Origin: Nitrospirota bacterium
GTDB taxonomy: Bacteria; Nitrospirota; Nitrospiria; Nitrospirales; Nitrospiraceae
Assembly: GCA_004296885.1 (NCBI GenBank)
Contig: SCVN01000004.1
Coordinates: forward strand, 62,001 to 126,000
Length of the DNA: 64,000 nucleotides
Direction of reading: 5' to 3'
Shown: one piece after another, positions 56,247-64,000 of the stretch
Numbering within the stretch: position 1 is the first letter of the stretch
Layout: every line of letters starts with the position of its first letter
Program-made: the position numbers and the translations under genes
Notes under the pieces: generated by a model
Databases searched by the model: none
Seen by the model: the letters and a program-made list of their open reading frames with translations, nothing else
Told to the model about the DNA's origin: nothing

Positions 56247-58139
56247 ATGTCCGACGCGACCGCTTCTTCGCCGGAACAAACCAGGGAACGGTCCCTCCAC
56301 CGCTTGCTCCGGCGCGTGGATCGGCTCATCGCGCGCGCCGAACGGATCAGCGCTTCCTTCAGCCGCTGGCGCCTGGCCCTTTTTCTCACCGGCGCCGCCG
56401 CCTCGGTCATGGCCTACAAACAAGCCTCCTATCACCTCGGCAACGGCTTGCTGGGGCTGTTCGTGCTCACGTTCCTGATGGTCGCCCGGTATCATAACAG
56501 GCTGGAAGACCGTTTGCATCAACTACGTAACTGGCGAGGCCTCAAACGCGCGCACCTGGCCCGGCTCGCCCTGGACTGGCCGGCGATCCCCGCGCATCTC
56601 GTCCCGACCCCTGAAGGTCATCCCTACGCCAGGGACCTCGACGTCACCGGCCCCCATTCGCTGCTCCATCTGCTCAACACGACGGTCCTGTCGGCGGGGC
56701 GCGAGCGGCTGGCGGCCTGGCTGCTGAGCCAAGCCGAGCGGTTGCCCGATCCCGAAATCTGGGAGGCGCGGCAGCAGACGATCAAAGAACTGGCGCGCCT
56801 CCCGCTCCTGCGGGATCGGCTGGCCCTGGCCGCCAAGCCGGTCGGCAAGACGGCTGACTCGGACATCGACTGCGCCAGGATTCAGGCTATTCTCGATACC
56901 CAAGCCGGATTTCCAGGCCTCATGCCCCTCCTATGGTTGATGAGCGGGCTGGCGGCCGCCACGCTGGTGCTGGCCCTGGCTTCGGCCTTGGCGCTGGCTC
57001 CCAACTATTGGCTCCTGTCCTTCGCCGTCTATGCCGCCATCCAATTGCTCACATCGGGCCGGACCGCTCCGGTCTTCGGCCGCGCCCTCTCCCTGCAACA
57101 CGAACTGGACCGGCTGGGCACTCTGTTCCGGTACCTGGAACGCAGGGCCTTCACCCCGACTCCATCGCTGCGGCGCCTCTGCGAACCGCTCCTCCGGGGA
57201 GCCGCCAGACCCTCCACATCCATCGCGCGATTGGCGCGGACCAGTCAGGGGCTCAGCCTGCGCGCCCATCCTCTCGTGCATCTGGCCGCCAACGCCCTCA
57301 TGCCCTGGGATCTCTGGTTCACCTACAGACTGGAAACGATCCGGCAACACTTGTCGCAGAGCCTGCCGGCCTGGGTGGATCGCCTCGCCGAATTGGACGC
57401 GGCCTCGGCGCTCGGCACCTTTGCCTATCTGCACCCGGGCTATCAGTGGCCCAGGCCCCTGACGCCGGGCAGAGACAACGGACGCCCGGCTGCAATCCTG
57501 GCCCGCTCGCTTGGGCATCCTCTACTCCCCCCTGGGAAACGGGTGGCCAACGATCTGGAGCTTGAGGGCTTGGGACGAATCCTGCTGATCACCGGCTCGA
57601 ACATGTCCGGCAAAAGCACGTTCCTCCGCACGATCGGCATCAATACCTGCCTGGCGCAAGCCGGCGCGCCGGTCTGCGCCACCTCGTTCGACTGGACCTG
57701 GGTCCGGCCTGTCTGTTGTATCCGGGTGGACGATTCGCTCGAGGCCGGGCTCTCGTTCTTTTACGCCGAGGTGAAGCGGCTGAAACGGTTGCTGGACGCG
57801 ACGCACGATCGGTCGGCCAGGCCGGTGCTGTTTTTAATCGATGAAATCTTCAAGGGCACCAACAACCGGGAGCGGCTCGCCGGCAGCAAGGCCTTCATCC
57901 AGGCGCTGGCTTCCGGCAACGGGCTGGGGTTGATCACCACCCACGATTTGGAGCTGGCGCAACTGGAACAGGAGCTGCCGGCCGTTGCCAACGCCCATTT
58001 CCAGGAAACCGTCGAGGCCAAGACACTGACGTTCGACTACCGTTTACGGCCCGGCCTCTGTCCCACGACCAACGCATTGCGGATCATGGAGCTGGAAGGT
58101 TTGCCCGTGCCGAACCCGGACGGATCACCGCCCGCTTGA
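56247..58139 (+). CDS. Membrane-anchored MutS-like ATPase
   Basis: 630 residues. Two hydrophobic segments lie near residues 43-75, and a further pair near 228-265 (LMSGLAAATLVLALASALAL and WLLSFAVYAAIQLL). The C-terminal MutS domain V has the Walker A LITGSNMSGKSTFLRTIG, the FDWTWVRPVCCIRVDDSLEA signature, Walker B LFLIDEIFKGTNN and the ITTHDLEL switch. The mismatch-recognition domain is absent. This is the membrane MutS-related family, not MutS1; the role is unknown. It diverges from prmA with 54 bases between. Confidence 0.87.
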   Translation: MSDATASSPEQTRERSLHRLLRRVDRLIARAERISASFSRWRLALFLTGAAASVMAYKQASYHLGNGLLGLFVLTFLMVARYHNRLEDRLHQLRNWRGLKRAHLARLALDWPAIPAHLVPTPEGHPYARDLDVTGPHSLLHLLNTTVLSAGRERLAAWLLSQAERLPDPEIWEARQQTIKELARLPLLRDRLALAAKPVGKTADSDIDCARIQAILDTQAGFPGLMPLLWLMSGLAAATLVLALASALALAPNYWLLSFAVYAAIQLLTSGRTAPVFGRALSLQHELDRLGTLFRYLERRAFTPTPSLRRLCEPLLRGAARPSTSIARLARTSQGLSLRAHPLVHLAANALMPWDLWFTYRLETIRQHLSQSLPAWVDRLAELDAASALGTFAYLHPGYQWPRPLTPGRDNGRPAAILARSLGHPLLPPGKRVANDLELEGLGRILLITGSNMSGKSTFLRTIGINTCLAQAGAPVCATSFDWTWVRPVCCIRVDDSLEAGLSFFYAEVKRLKRLLDATHDRSARPVLFLIDEIFKGTNNRERLAGSKAFIQALASGNGLGLITTHDLELAQLEQELPAVANAHFQETVEAKTLTFDYRLRPGLCPTTNALRIMELEGLPVPNPDGSPPA

Positions 58140-58222
58140 CAGAGAGAAAGGCGACTGCTAGCTTGCTGGCGCGATCAGTTCCCGGCCTGACGACAAGACA
58201 CAAGACGATGGGAGGTCACCCG

Positions 58223-58660
58223 ATGAGATCATCCAATGCCCTGTCCGCACTGTTGCTCTCCGCCTTCATACTCATGCTGACCCTGCCCGCTTGCACCACC
58301 AAGGGCACCATCAAGGCGACGACCGACCCCACCACGGATATCTTGTCCAGCACGTCCGGCAGAGCCTGGTTCACCGAAGACGGACTCATCAAAGACGAAT
58401 TCAAGGTGGAGGCCTTTACGGCTCTGAATTTCGAGAACCTCAAGCAGGACATGGCCCAGGGCCAGGGGGAATACCTCACATCGTTGGGATCGCTGCTGGG
58501 AGTCCCCGAGGACCGACAGGCGACCTTCTTTCAGTTGACGCGGGAGAAATATCCGCAACTCGTGCCGACCGACCGGACCACGCCCGCCGAACTGGTGGCC
58601 GCCCTACACGGCGAGCTGGCCGCCGATCCCCGGCTGATCGGAAACCCGACAAACAACTAA
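58223..58660 (+). CDS. DUF3015-like lipoprotein
   Basis: 145 residues. The signal peptide ends in the lipobox LTLPAC. The mature part (FENLKQDMAQGQGEYLTSLG, SLLGVPEDRQATFFQLTREK, TPAELVAALHGELAADP) matches the C-terminal helix region of DUF3015 proteins; function unknown. ATG 58223 follows GGGAGG at normal spacing, so I do not use the longer frame. Its TAA stop overlaps the stop of the convergent lhr gene. Confidence 0.78.
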   Translation: MRSSNALSALLLSAFILMLTLPACTTKGTIKATTDPTTDILSSTSGRAWFTEDGLIKDEFKVEAFTALNFENLKQDMAQGQGEYLTSLGSLLGVPEDRQATFFQLTREKYPQLVPTDRTTPAELVAALHGELAADPRLIGNPTNN

Positions 58661-61600
58661 TCGCGTCGCGGCAGAGCGATCACGTCTCCCAGAGACTGGT
58701 CGCTCTGCCCCTCCCTGTGCTCACCCACCCGCTGATACGAACCGGATCGGATCGGAACCCCGTCGTGGAACACGATGTAGTTGGACGGCAGGGCCGGCAC
58801 GCGCGGCCCGGGCAGGATGATGCCGGCCAGATTCAGCGGGTCCGCCCCGGACAGTTTGATCTCTGCCCCCCCCCCCGATGCAGTCCCCGCTCGCCGCAAG
58901 GCCCGGAGCGACTCCACCGCCTCCGGTAGCGCAAACTGCTCCCCCACAAAGCCGGCCACGAAGCGCCCGCCCCTGATTTCACCTCGCGACTCGAGGCGGC
59001 GGTACTGCACGAGCAGATCGCGCCAAGGCGGACTGAGCGATTCGCGGCCCAACAAGTCCCGAAAGACGACCCCATAGCGCCGCAACAGCTGACGAGCGAC
59101 CGACTCCTCCGGGCGGACCGCCGAGGGCTGATCGCCGACGGCGTGCCTGAGCAGGGACCAGCGGCCGGCGCTGCGGCCAGGCCGCCTGGCTTTTCCACGC
59201 CCCTCGGCCCGCCGCCGTTTGGGATCCAGCAGCGCCCGCAAGTTGTCGAACCCGTCGGCGGTGACGAGACCGGCGGCCGCCAGTTCCCACAAACCCCCTT
59301 CCACTTCCGTCTGCAGATGGCCCGTGCCCGCGACCAGGTCGGCGAAAAAGCTCGCCCCGCGCGACCGCAAATATCGCTGGAGGTCCTGCGCCACCGGTCC
59401 CAGGTTTCCCTCCGCCACAGGACCGACCGCTTCTCCACCGGCACGAAGCAGCCACCAGGCCTCCTCCCGCGGAAAGAGACCGATCGGCGCGACACTGGTG
59501 GGCATGATCCGTTTGGCGCGCGGCGCGTCCCCGAGGCCGAGCATCGGCTCTTCGAGACGAGGATGGGGGCTGAGCCGGCCCCAGGCCGCCATGCCGCCGA
59601 GACACAGCCGGTCGAGCCAATCGGGATCGTACTTGGACATCCGGCAAGGCAGGAGAAACCGCTCCCAGGCCGAGGCGGCCGCTTCGAACCCGGCCAGTTG
59701 GCGGATCACTTCCTGCAAACCCGCCTCTCCGTGCAGGCGCGAGCCGGGCGTCACATGCTGCCACTGGAACAAAAACTTCATGAACTCCGCCGCCGTGACC
59801 GGCTCGATTTCCTTCCGGAGGATGCCGATCGTCAGGCGATGAATGCGCGCCAGCAGCCGCCGGTCGCACCACTCCGGCGCTACCGCGCCGGAATTTTCAA
59901 TTTTGAATTCTACATTTTGAATTGGCGCAGGGCGGAAGTTCCCGCGCAGGACTTGTCCGGTTGCTTCGAGCTGGAGCAGCGCCCCGTTCACGGCCTCCGG
60001 CGCAAGCCAGAGCTTCGCCGCCAGCTCTCGCACCGTCGTTGGGCCCGTGCTCTCCATCCAACCTTGTACGATGGTGCGGATCGCTGTTTCCCGGTCCGGC
60101 CGCACCCCCTCTATCGTAAGACTCGGGGGAAGCAGGACATTCGGAAACGCAGCCTGGATCACGGAGACCCGCTCCATCGCGACCCAGCCATGCACAGGCG
60201 CCGACGCGGGGACGGGGCGGGCAGGCAACGCAGCGTGCCCAACTCCCCGCGTCTCCGTGTCCCCGCGTCCCACCGTCACAATCACGGCGCGACCGGCCTG
60301 GAGCAGCGGCAGGAGATAGGCAGCCCAGGCCGGCGCTATCTGCTCCGGCACCCAGTGCAGCGTCAACAGCGCATCGTGCAATTCGTCGGGGCTCCGCACC
60401 ACCGGCCAGGCCTCGTCCTCCACCTCGGCAATCGCGTCCGCCGACAAGGCGCCCAGCTTCCCCGCCAGATCCGGCGACAAACTGCGGCGCATCTCCACGG
60501 CCCTGGCCCGCCGCTCTTCCAGCGGCGCATCGTCCAGAAAGGCATAGGGGTTCGCGTTGAGGATTTCATGACAGAAGGGCGAGGGAGCGGGCGTATCCCT
60601 GGCCAGGCATTGAATCGCTCCCGATTCGATGTTGCTCAGAAGGGCTTCGAGTCCGTCGATATCCATGGCCTCGGTCAGGCAATCGCGGATCGTCTCCCGG
60701 ACCAACGGATGGTCCGGCACGTCGCGCGGGCCGTGGATATTTTCCTGGCAGGCGGTGGCGGCGGGAAACACGGAAGCCAGCAGGTCCTCCGCCCTCATCC
60801 GCTGGATCTGCGGCGGGACTTTTTTGCCGTTGGTAAAACGGAGCAAGGCCAGGGACCGTTGGGCGTTCCAGCGCCAGCGGGTCATGAACATCGGAGCCTG
60901 GAGGACGGCCTGGATCAACACCTCGCGGACCCCGTCGGCACGCAGAAACCCGAAGACCGACTCGAGCGGGAAACTGTGTCGTTCGCCCAGCGACAGTACG
61001 ATGCCCTCGTCCGTGGCCGCCGCCTGCAGCTCGAAGTCGAAGGTGGCGCAGAATCGTTTTCTCAAGGCCAGCCCCCAGGCCCGGTTCAACCGGCCGCCGA
61101 AAGGCGCATGCAAGACCAGTTGCATCCCGCCGCCTTCGTCGAAAAACCGCTCCGCCACGATTGTCTTCTGGGTCGGCACGGTCCCCAGCGCCGCCCGGCC
61201 CGCCAGGACATAGGCGACCGCCTGCTCCGCTCCCCGCCGGTCGAGGCCACAGTCCTCTTGGAGCCATTGAAGAGCTGATGGCTGACGGCTGATCGCGTCT
61301 CGGATTGCGGCGACTTCGGCCGACAGTTCCGCCGTACGGGCCGGCGCCTCTCCGCGCCAGAAAGGAATGGTTGGCGGCGCCCCATGGGCATCCTCGACCC
61401 GCATCTTTCCAGTTTCAACCCCGCGGATGCGCCAGGAGGTATTGCCCAGCAGGATGATATCGCCGGCCAGGCTTTCGACCGCAAAATCCTCGTCCACTGA
61501 ACCGACGACTGTGCCATCCGGCTCCGCGATCACGGCGTAGTTGGCCGTGTCCGCAATCGCCCCGCCGGAGGTGATGGCCGCCAGGCGGGCACCGCGCCTG

Positions 61601-63042
61601 GCGCGAATCCGGCGGTTGATCCGGTCGTGGTGCAGATAGGCGGTTCCTCTTCCCCGACTCGTGGCAATGCCCTCGGCCAACATGCGCAGGACCGAGTCGA
61701 AGTCCCGGCGTGACAGGTCCCGATAGGGGGCGGCCTGCCGGCAGAGGGCATAGAGTCCCTCCTCCGTCCACTCCTGGGCGGCCACAGATGCCACCATCTG
61801 CTGGGCCAGGATGTCGAGCGGGCCCGGCGGCACGGTCAGGCGGTCCAACGTGCCGGCCCGGATGGCCCGCAGGAGCGAGGCGCATTCGATCAGTTCGTCC
61901 CTGGTGGTCGCGAAGAGCCGTCCCTTGGGAATGGCGCCGATCCAATGGCCGGACCGGCCGACCCGTTGCAGGCCGACCGCGATCGACCGGGGCGAGCCGA
62001 TCTGGCAGACCAGGTCCACCGTGCCGATGTCGATACCCAATTCCAGGGACGCGGTCGCGACCACCACGCGGGTCTGGCCGAATTTGAGCCGCTCCTCCGC
62101 CGAGAGACGGATCTGCCGCGACAGACTCCCGTGATGGGCCGCCACCGCCTGCTCGCCCAAATCGCCGCGCAACCGTTCCTCCAGATGGTGCGACACCCGC
62201 TCGACCAGCCGCCTGGTATTGACAAACACCAAGGTGGACTTGTGCGTCCGGACCAGCTCGGCCACGCGGTCGTAGACGTCGCTCCAGATCGCGTTCGTCG
62301 CCACCGCTCCCAACTCGTCCCTGGGCACTTCCACCGCCAGGTCCATCCGGCGTCGATGGCCGACGTCCACGATAGTGGGAGCGGGCCCGGCACCCACCAG
62401 AAACCCGGCGACGGTCTCGATGGGCCGCTGTGTGGCCGAGAGGCCGATGCGCACCGGCTTGACCGCCGCCAAGGCATCCAGCCTGGCCAACGACAAGGCG
62501 AGATGCGCCCCGCGCTTGTTCGGCGCGACGGCGTGAATTTCGTCCACGATGACGGTGCGGACATCCCGCAAGATCTGGCGGCTCTTCTGGGCCGTCAGGA
62601 GCAGATAGAGCGACTCGGGCGTCGTGATCAAAATGTGCGGCGGCCGGCGGAGCATCTGCTGCCGGTCCCAGGCCGGCGTATCGCCGGTGCGGACCGTGAC
62701 ACGGAGCTCCGGCATCAACAGGCCTGCGGCCAGCGCCGCATCGGCGATCTCCGCCAGCGGCTCCTGCAGATTTTTTTGAATGTCGTTGCCGAGCGCCTTG
62801 AGCGGAGAGACGTAGAGCACCTGCGTCCGGTCGGTCAGTTCCCCGGCCAGGGCCTGCTTGAACAGGGCATCGATGCAGGACAGGAAGGCGGCCAACGTTT
62901 TGCCCGAGCCGGTGGGGGCCGCAATCAGGACCGGCGAACCGGAGGCGATGGTCGGCCAGCTCCTGGCCTGGACTGCCGTCGGCGCACCGAACCGGCCACG
63001 AAACCAGGCGGCGACAATGGGATGAAAGGAGGCGAGCGGCAT
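58657..63042 (-). CDS. lhr: Lhr-type large DEAD/DEAH-box helicase
   Basis: 1461 residues, near the length of E. coli Lhr (about 1538). Motifs: Q-motif APTAVQARSWPTI, Walker A APTGSGKTLAAFLS, DEIHAVAPNKRGAH, SATQRPIE, VFVNTRRLVERVSHHLEERL, VATASLELGIDIG and LQRVGRSGHW. The long C-terminal half carries the Lhr-specific winged-helix and Lhr C-terminal domains (for example VLIQAVLQAPMFMTRWRWNA). It should unwind DNA or DNA-RNA in repair. ATG 63042 starts at the conserved domain; there is no clear ribosome site. Two heptamer tracts (residues about 584-590 and 1039-1050) and an octamer-like tract (about 923-933) lie in frame within the coding sequence. Confidence 0.92.
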   Translation of the reverse strand: MPLASFHPIVAAWFRGRFGAPTAVQARSWPTIASGSPVLIAAPTGSGKTLAAFLSCIDALFKQALAGELTDRTQVLYVSPLKALGNDIQKNLQEPLAEIADAALAAGLLMPELRVTVRTGDTPAWDRQQMLRRPPHILITTPESLYLLLTAQKSRQILRDVRTVIVDEIHAVAPNKRGAHLALSLARLDALAAVKPVRIGLSATQRPIETVAGFLVGAGPAPTIVDVGHRRRMDLAVEVPRDELGAVATNAIWSDVYDRVAELVRTHKSTLVFVNTRRLVERVSHHLEERLRGDLGEQAVAAHHGSLSRQIRLSAEERLKFGQTRVVVATASLELGIDIGTVDLVCQIGSPRSIAVGLQRVGRSGHWIGAIPKGRLFATTRDELIECASLLRAIRAGTLDRLTVPPGPLDILAQQMVASVAAQEWTEEGLYALCRQAAPYRDLSRRDFDSVLRMLAEGIATSRGRGTAYLHHDRINRRIRARRGARLAAITSGGAIADTANYAVIAEPDGTVVGSVDEDFAVESLAGDIILLGNTSWRIRGVETGKMRVEDAHGAPPTIPFWRGEAPARTAELSAEVAAIRDAISRQPSALQWLQEDCGLDRRGAEQAVAYVLAGRAALGTVPTQKTIVAERFFDEGGGMQLVLHAPFGGRLNRAWGLALRKRFCATFDFELQAAATDEGIVLSLGERHSFPLESVFGFLRADGVREVLIQAVLQAPMFMTRWRWNAQRSLALLRFTNGKKVPPQIQRMRAEDLLASVFPAATACQENIHGPRDVPDHPLVRETIRDCLTEAMDIDGLEALLSNIESGAIQCLARDTPAPSPFCHEILNANPYAFLDDAPLEERRARAVEMRRSLSPDLAGKLGALSADAIAEVEDEAWPVVRSPDELHDALLTLHWVPEQIAPAWAAYLLPLLQAGRAVIVTVGRGDTETRGVGHAALPARPVPASAPVHGWVAMERVSVIQAAFPNVLLPPSLTIEGVRPDRETAIRTIVQGWMESTGPTTVRELAAKLWLAPEAVNGALLQLEATGQVLRGNFRPAPIQNVEFKIENSGAVAPEWCDRRLLARIHRLTIGILRKEIEPVTAAEFMKFLFQWQHVTPGSRLHGEAGLQEVIRQLAGFEAAASAWERFLLPCRMSKYDPDWLDRLCLGGMAAWGRLSPHPRLEEPMLGLGDAPRAKRIMPTSVAPIGLFPREEAWWLLRAGGEAVGPVAEGNLGPVAQDLQRYLRSRGASFFADLVAGTGHLQTEVEGGLWELAAAGLVTADGFDNLRALLDPKRRRAEGRGKARRPGRSAGRWSLLRHAVGDQPSAVRPEESVARQLLRRYGVVFRDLLGRESLSPPWRDLLVQYRRLESRGEIRGGRFVAGFVGEQFALPEAVESLRALRRAGTASGGGAEIKLSGADPLNLAGIILPGPRVPALPSNYIVFHDGVPIRSGSYQRVGEHREGQSDQSLGDVIALPRRD
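59893..59927. repeat. Heptamer tract inside the lhr coding sequence (ATTTTGA type)
   Basis: Five consecutive 7-base units ATTTTCA, ATTTTGA, ATTCTAC, ATTTTGA, ATTGGCG in exact register. It is AT-rich and stands out from the GC-rich gene. It encodes part of IQNVEFKIENS (residues about 1039-1050), apparently an inserted loop of the helicase. Confidence 0.7.
60243..60276. repeat. Octamer-like tract inside lhr
   Basis: Repeats of roughly CCCGCGTC, TCCGTGTC, CCCGCGTC, CCACCGTC in 8-base register, within lhr residues about 923-933. The period differs from the 7-base family, so it may have a different origin. Confidence 0.45.
61273..61293. repeat. Three heptamers inside lhr (GGCTGAT type)
   Basis: Units AGCTGAT, GGCTGAC, GGCTGAT in exact register. 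21 bases equal seven codons, so a three-unit insertion keeps the reading frame (SRQPSAL region, about residues 584-590). Confidence 0.5.
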
Positions 63043-63069
63043 AGGGGGAATCTTACCATGGGCGGCGCG

Positions 63070-63098
63070 ATGGCAACAGCCGTCCGATCGGGTACAAT
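63070..63098 (+). promoter_or_regulatory. Candidate promoter of the epimerase-like gene
   Basis: ATGGCA (63070-63075), a 17-base spacer and TACAAT (63093-63098) lie about 37 bases before ATG 63135. The -35 is only a partial match. Confidence 0.45.
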
Positions 63099-63134
63099 GG
63101 CCGTCGCCCCAGTTGAAGAGGCCCCTGCGACGCG

Positions 63135-63947
63135 ATGAGCCACCCATCACCGGTCGTGATTCTCGGCGCCGGCTACACCGGCCTGGTCATCCATGCCCTC
63201 GGCACGGCCCTGGGGCTGACGGTTTTGGCCGGCAGCCGATCGCCGCACGAACACCTGACCTCGATTCCCAGATCGCAGCGCCTGCGCTTCGATCTGGAGC
63301 AGCCGCAGACCTGGGCTGACATTCCGGAGCAGGCCCGGCTCGTCTGGTGTTTCCCGGCGGTCCCCGAGACGCTCGTGCGAGATTTTGCCGAGCGAGTCGC
63401 CCCCACGGTCAGCCGGCTGGTGGTGCTGGGCAGCACGTCGGGCTACGAGCTTGCGGCCCCACAGAAGGAAGGAACGGCCGCGCCGCTGATCGACGAAGAG
63501 GCCCCGCTCAACCTGGCCCTCCCCCGCGTGCGCGGCGAGGAATGGCTCCGGACACATTCCCCAGCGATCGTCCTCCGCAGCGCCGGCATCTATGGGCCGG
63601 GCCGGCATGTGTTGGATTGGATCAGGCACGGGCGGGTCACCGCGTCCCCCCGCTTCGTCAACCTCGTGCATGTCGAGGACCTGGCCGGGATCTGCTTGGC
63701 GGCTTTGGAACGGGGCAGGGCCGGCGCCGTCTACAATGTCAGCGACGGACAGCCCAGACAATGGGCCGAGATCTGCCGGATCGCACAGCAGCGTTGGGGC
63801 GTGGAGTCATTGGATAAGGGGCCGGCGGGTCGGACAACAACCGGACCGGGAAAGCGCCTGTCCATCGCCAAGCTGCAACGAGACTTGGGGTATGCGTTCC
63901 GCCACCCGGATTTGTACGAGGCGTTGGACGAGATAGAGGCAAGTTGA
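63135..63947 (+). CDS. NAD-dependent epimerase/dehydratase-like (YeeZ-type) protein
   Basis: 270 residues. The Rossmann start VVILGAGYTGLVIHALG (GxGYxG) binds NAD(P). VVLGSTSGYELAA, RVRGEEWLRTHSPAIVLRSA and GIYGPGRHVLDWI follow, then FVNLVHVEDLAGICLAALER typical of extended SDR epimerases. The Tyr-x-x-x-Lys catalytic pair is not conserved, as in several YeeZ-like relatives. The substrate is unknown. It is divergent from lhr. Positions 63948-64000 after the stop hold no recognisable gene. Confidence 0.82.
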   Translation: MSHPSPVVILGAGYTGLVIHALGTALGLTVLAGSRSPHEHLTSIPRSQRLRFDLEQPQTWADIPEQARLVWCFPAVPETLVRDFAERVAPTVSRLVVLGSTSGYELAAPQKEGTAAPLIDEEAPLNLALPRVRGEEWLRTHSPAIVLRSAGIYGPGRHVLDWIRHGRVTASPRFVNLVHVEDLAGICLAALERGRAGAVYNVSDGQPRQWAEICRIAQQRWGVESLDKGPAGRTTTGPGKRLSIAKLQRDLGYAFRHPDLYEALDEIEAS

Positions 63948-64000
63948 CAAGTTGGAACGTCTATAAAGTCGACACGTCACGAATCCGAAGCAGGCAACTT

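Noticed and set aside
59143-61278. Open frame of about 710 codons on the plus strand inside lhr
   Set aside because: Antisense shadow of lhr; the protein is Arg/Gln/Pro-rich and lacks any motif.
63948-64000. Promoter TTGACA...TATAAA at the right edge
   Set aside because: Spacing between the boxes is only about 12-14 bases, too short for sigma-70, and no downstream gene is visible.

Overview
This is a GC-rich window with tightly packed genes on both strands. It contains one tRNA and no rRNA, phage, insertion sequence or CRISPR array. The gene mix suggests a Nitrospirota bacterium, probably a Nitrospira relative. The indicators are many PAS/GAF sensor kinases, sigma-54 activators including an NtrY/NtrX pair, aerobic-type haem genes (hemE, hemH, HemY-type hemG) and a two-subunit pyruvate carboxylase. 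The assignment rests on gene content and remembered protein similarity, because no 16S gene is present.

Layout. Positions 1-9.5 kb hold a signalling cluster on the minus strand: a cut-off tandem-receiver protein, the remnant of a histidine kinase, a membrane hybrid kinase, a sigma-54 activator-like protein whose ATPase and sigma-54 contact motifs are destroyed, and an intact soluble kinase plus NtrC-type regulator pair. Next come tRNA-Ala(CGC), purM-purN, an RlmD-like 23S rRNA methyltransferase, ntrY-ntrX with a TPR/metallopeptidase lipoprotein-like gene, a DUF1844 gene and mazG (9.9-20 kb). Positions 20-27 kb hold late haem synthesis (hemG, hemH, hemE) with a rhodanese protein, divergent from a CbiX-like chelatase and a DUF523/DUF1722 protein. 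Positions 27-40 kb hold a fatty acid desaturase, a drug/metabolite exporter, small proteins, a PstS-like binding protein, biotin-dependent pyruvate carboxylase (two genes), a lipoprotein hydrolase, a lipoprotein thiol peroxidase, a SthA-like transhydrogenase and TenA. Positions 40-43 kb are accessory: an M48 lipoprotein between two copies of a palindromic repeat, then a clearly AT-richer HNH-protein/membrane-protein pair. Positions 43-50 kb hold envelope lipoproteins, a HEAT-repeat protein, thiD, a haem-copper-oxidase-like membrane protein and hydrolases. Positions 50-64 kb hold a second large hybrid kinase, methyltransferases (including prmA), a MOSC protein, a membrane MutS-like ATPase, a DUF3015-like lipoprotein, a giant Lhr-type helicase and a nucleoside-sugar-epimerase-like protein.

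The most unusual signal lies between genes. There is a family of sequence tracts with a strict 7-base period, usually arranged as two inverted arrays that could fold on each other. At least six lie at gene borders, where several supply the stop codon of the neighbouring gene, and two lie inside the lhr coding sequence. A second layer consists of 120-190 bp palindromic elements with 10-24 bp terminal inverted repeats. One shares a 40-base module with the DNA that directly abuts the CCA end of the tRNA gene. These repeats, the degenerate sigma-54 activator, the HNH/membrane pair and a resolving-cysteine-less thiol peroxidase are the items most worth a second look.
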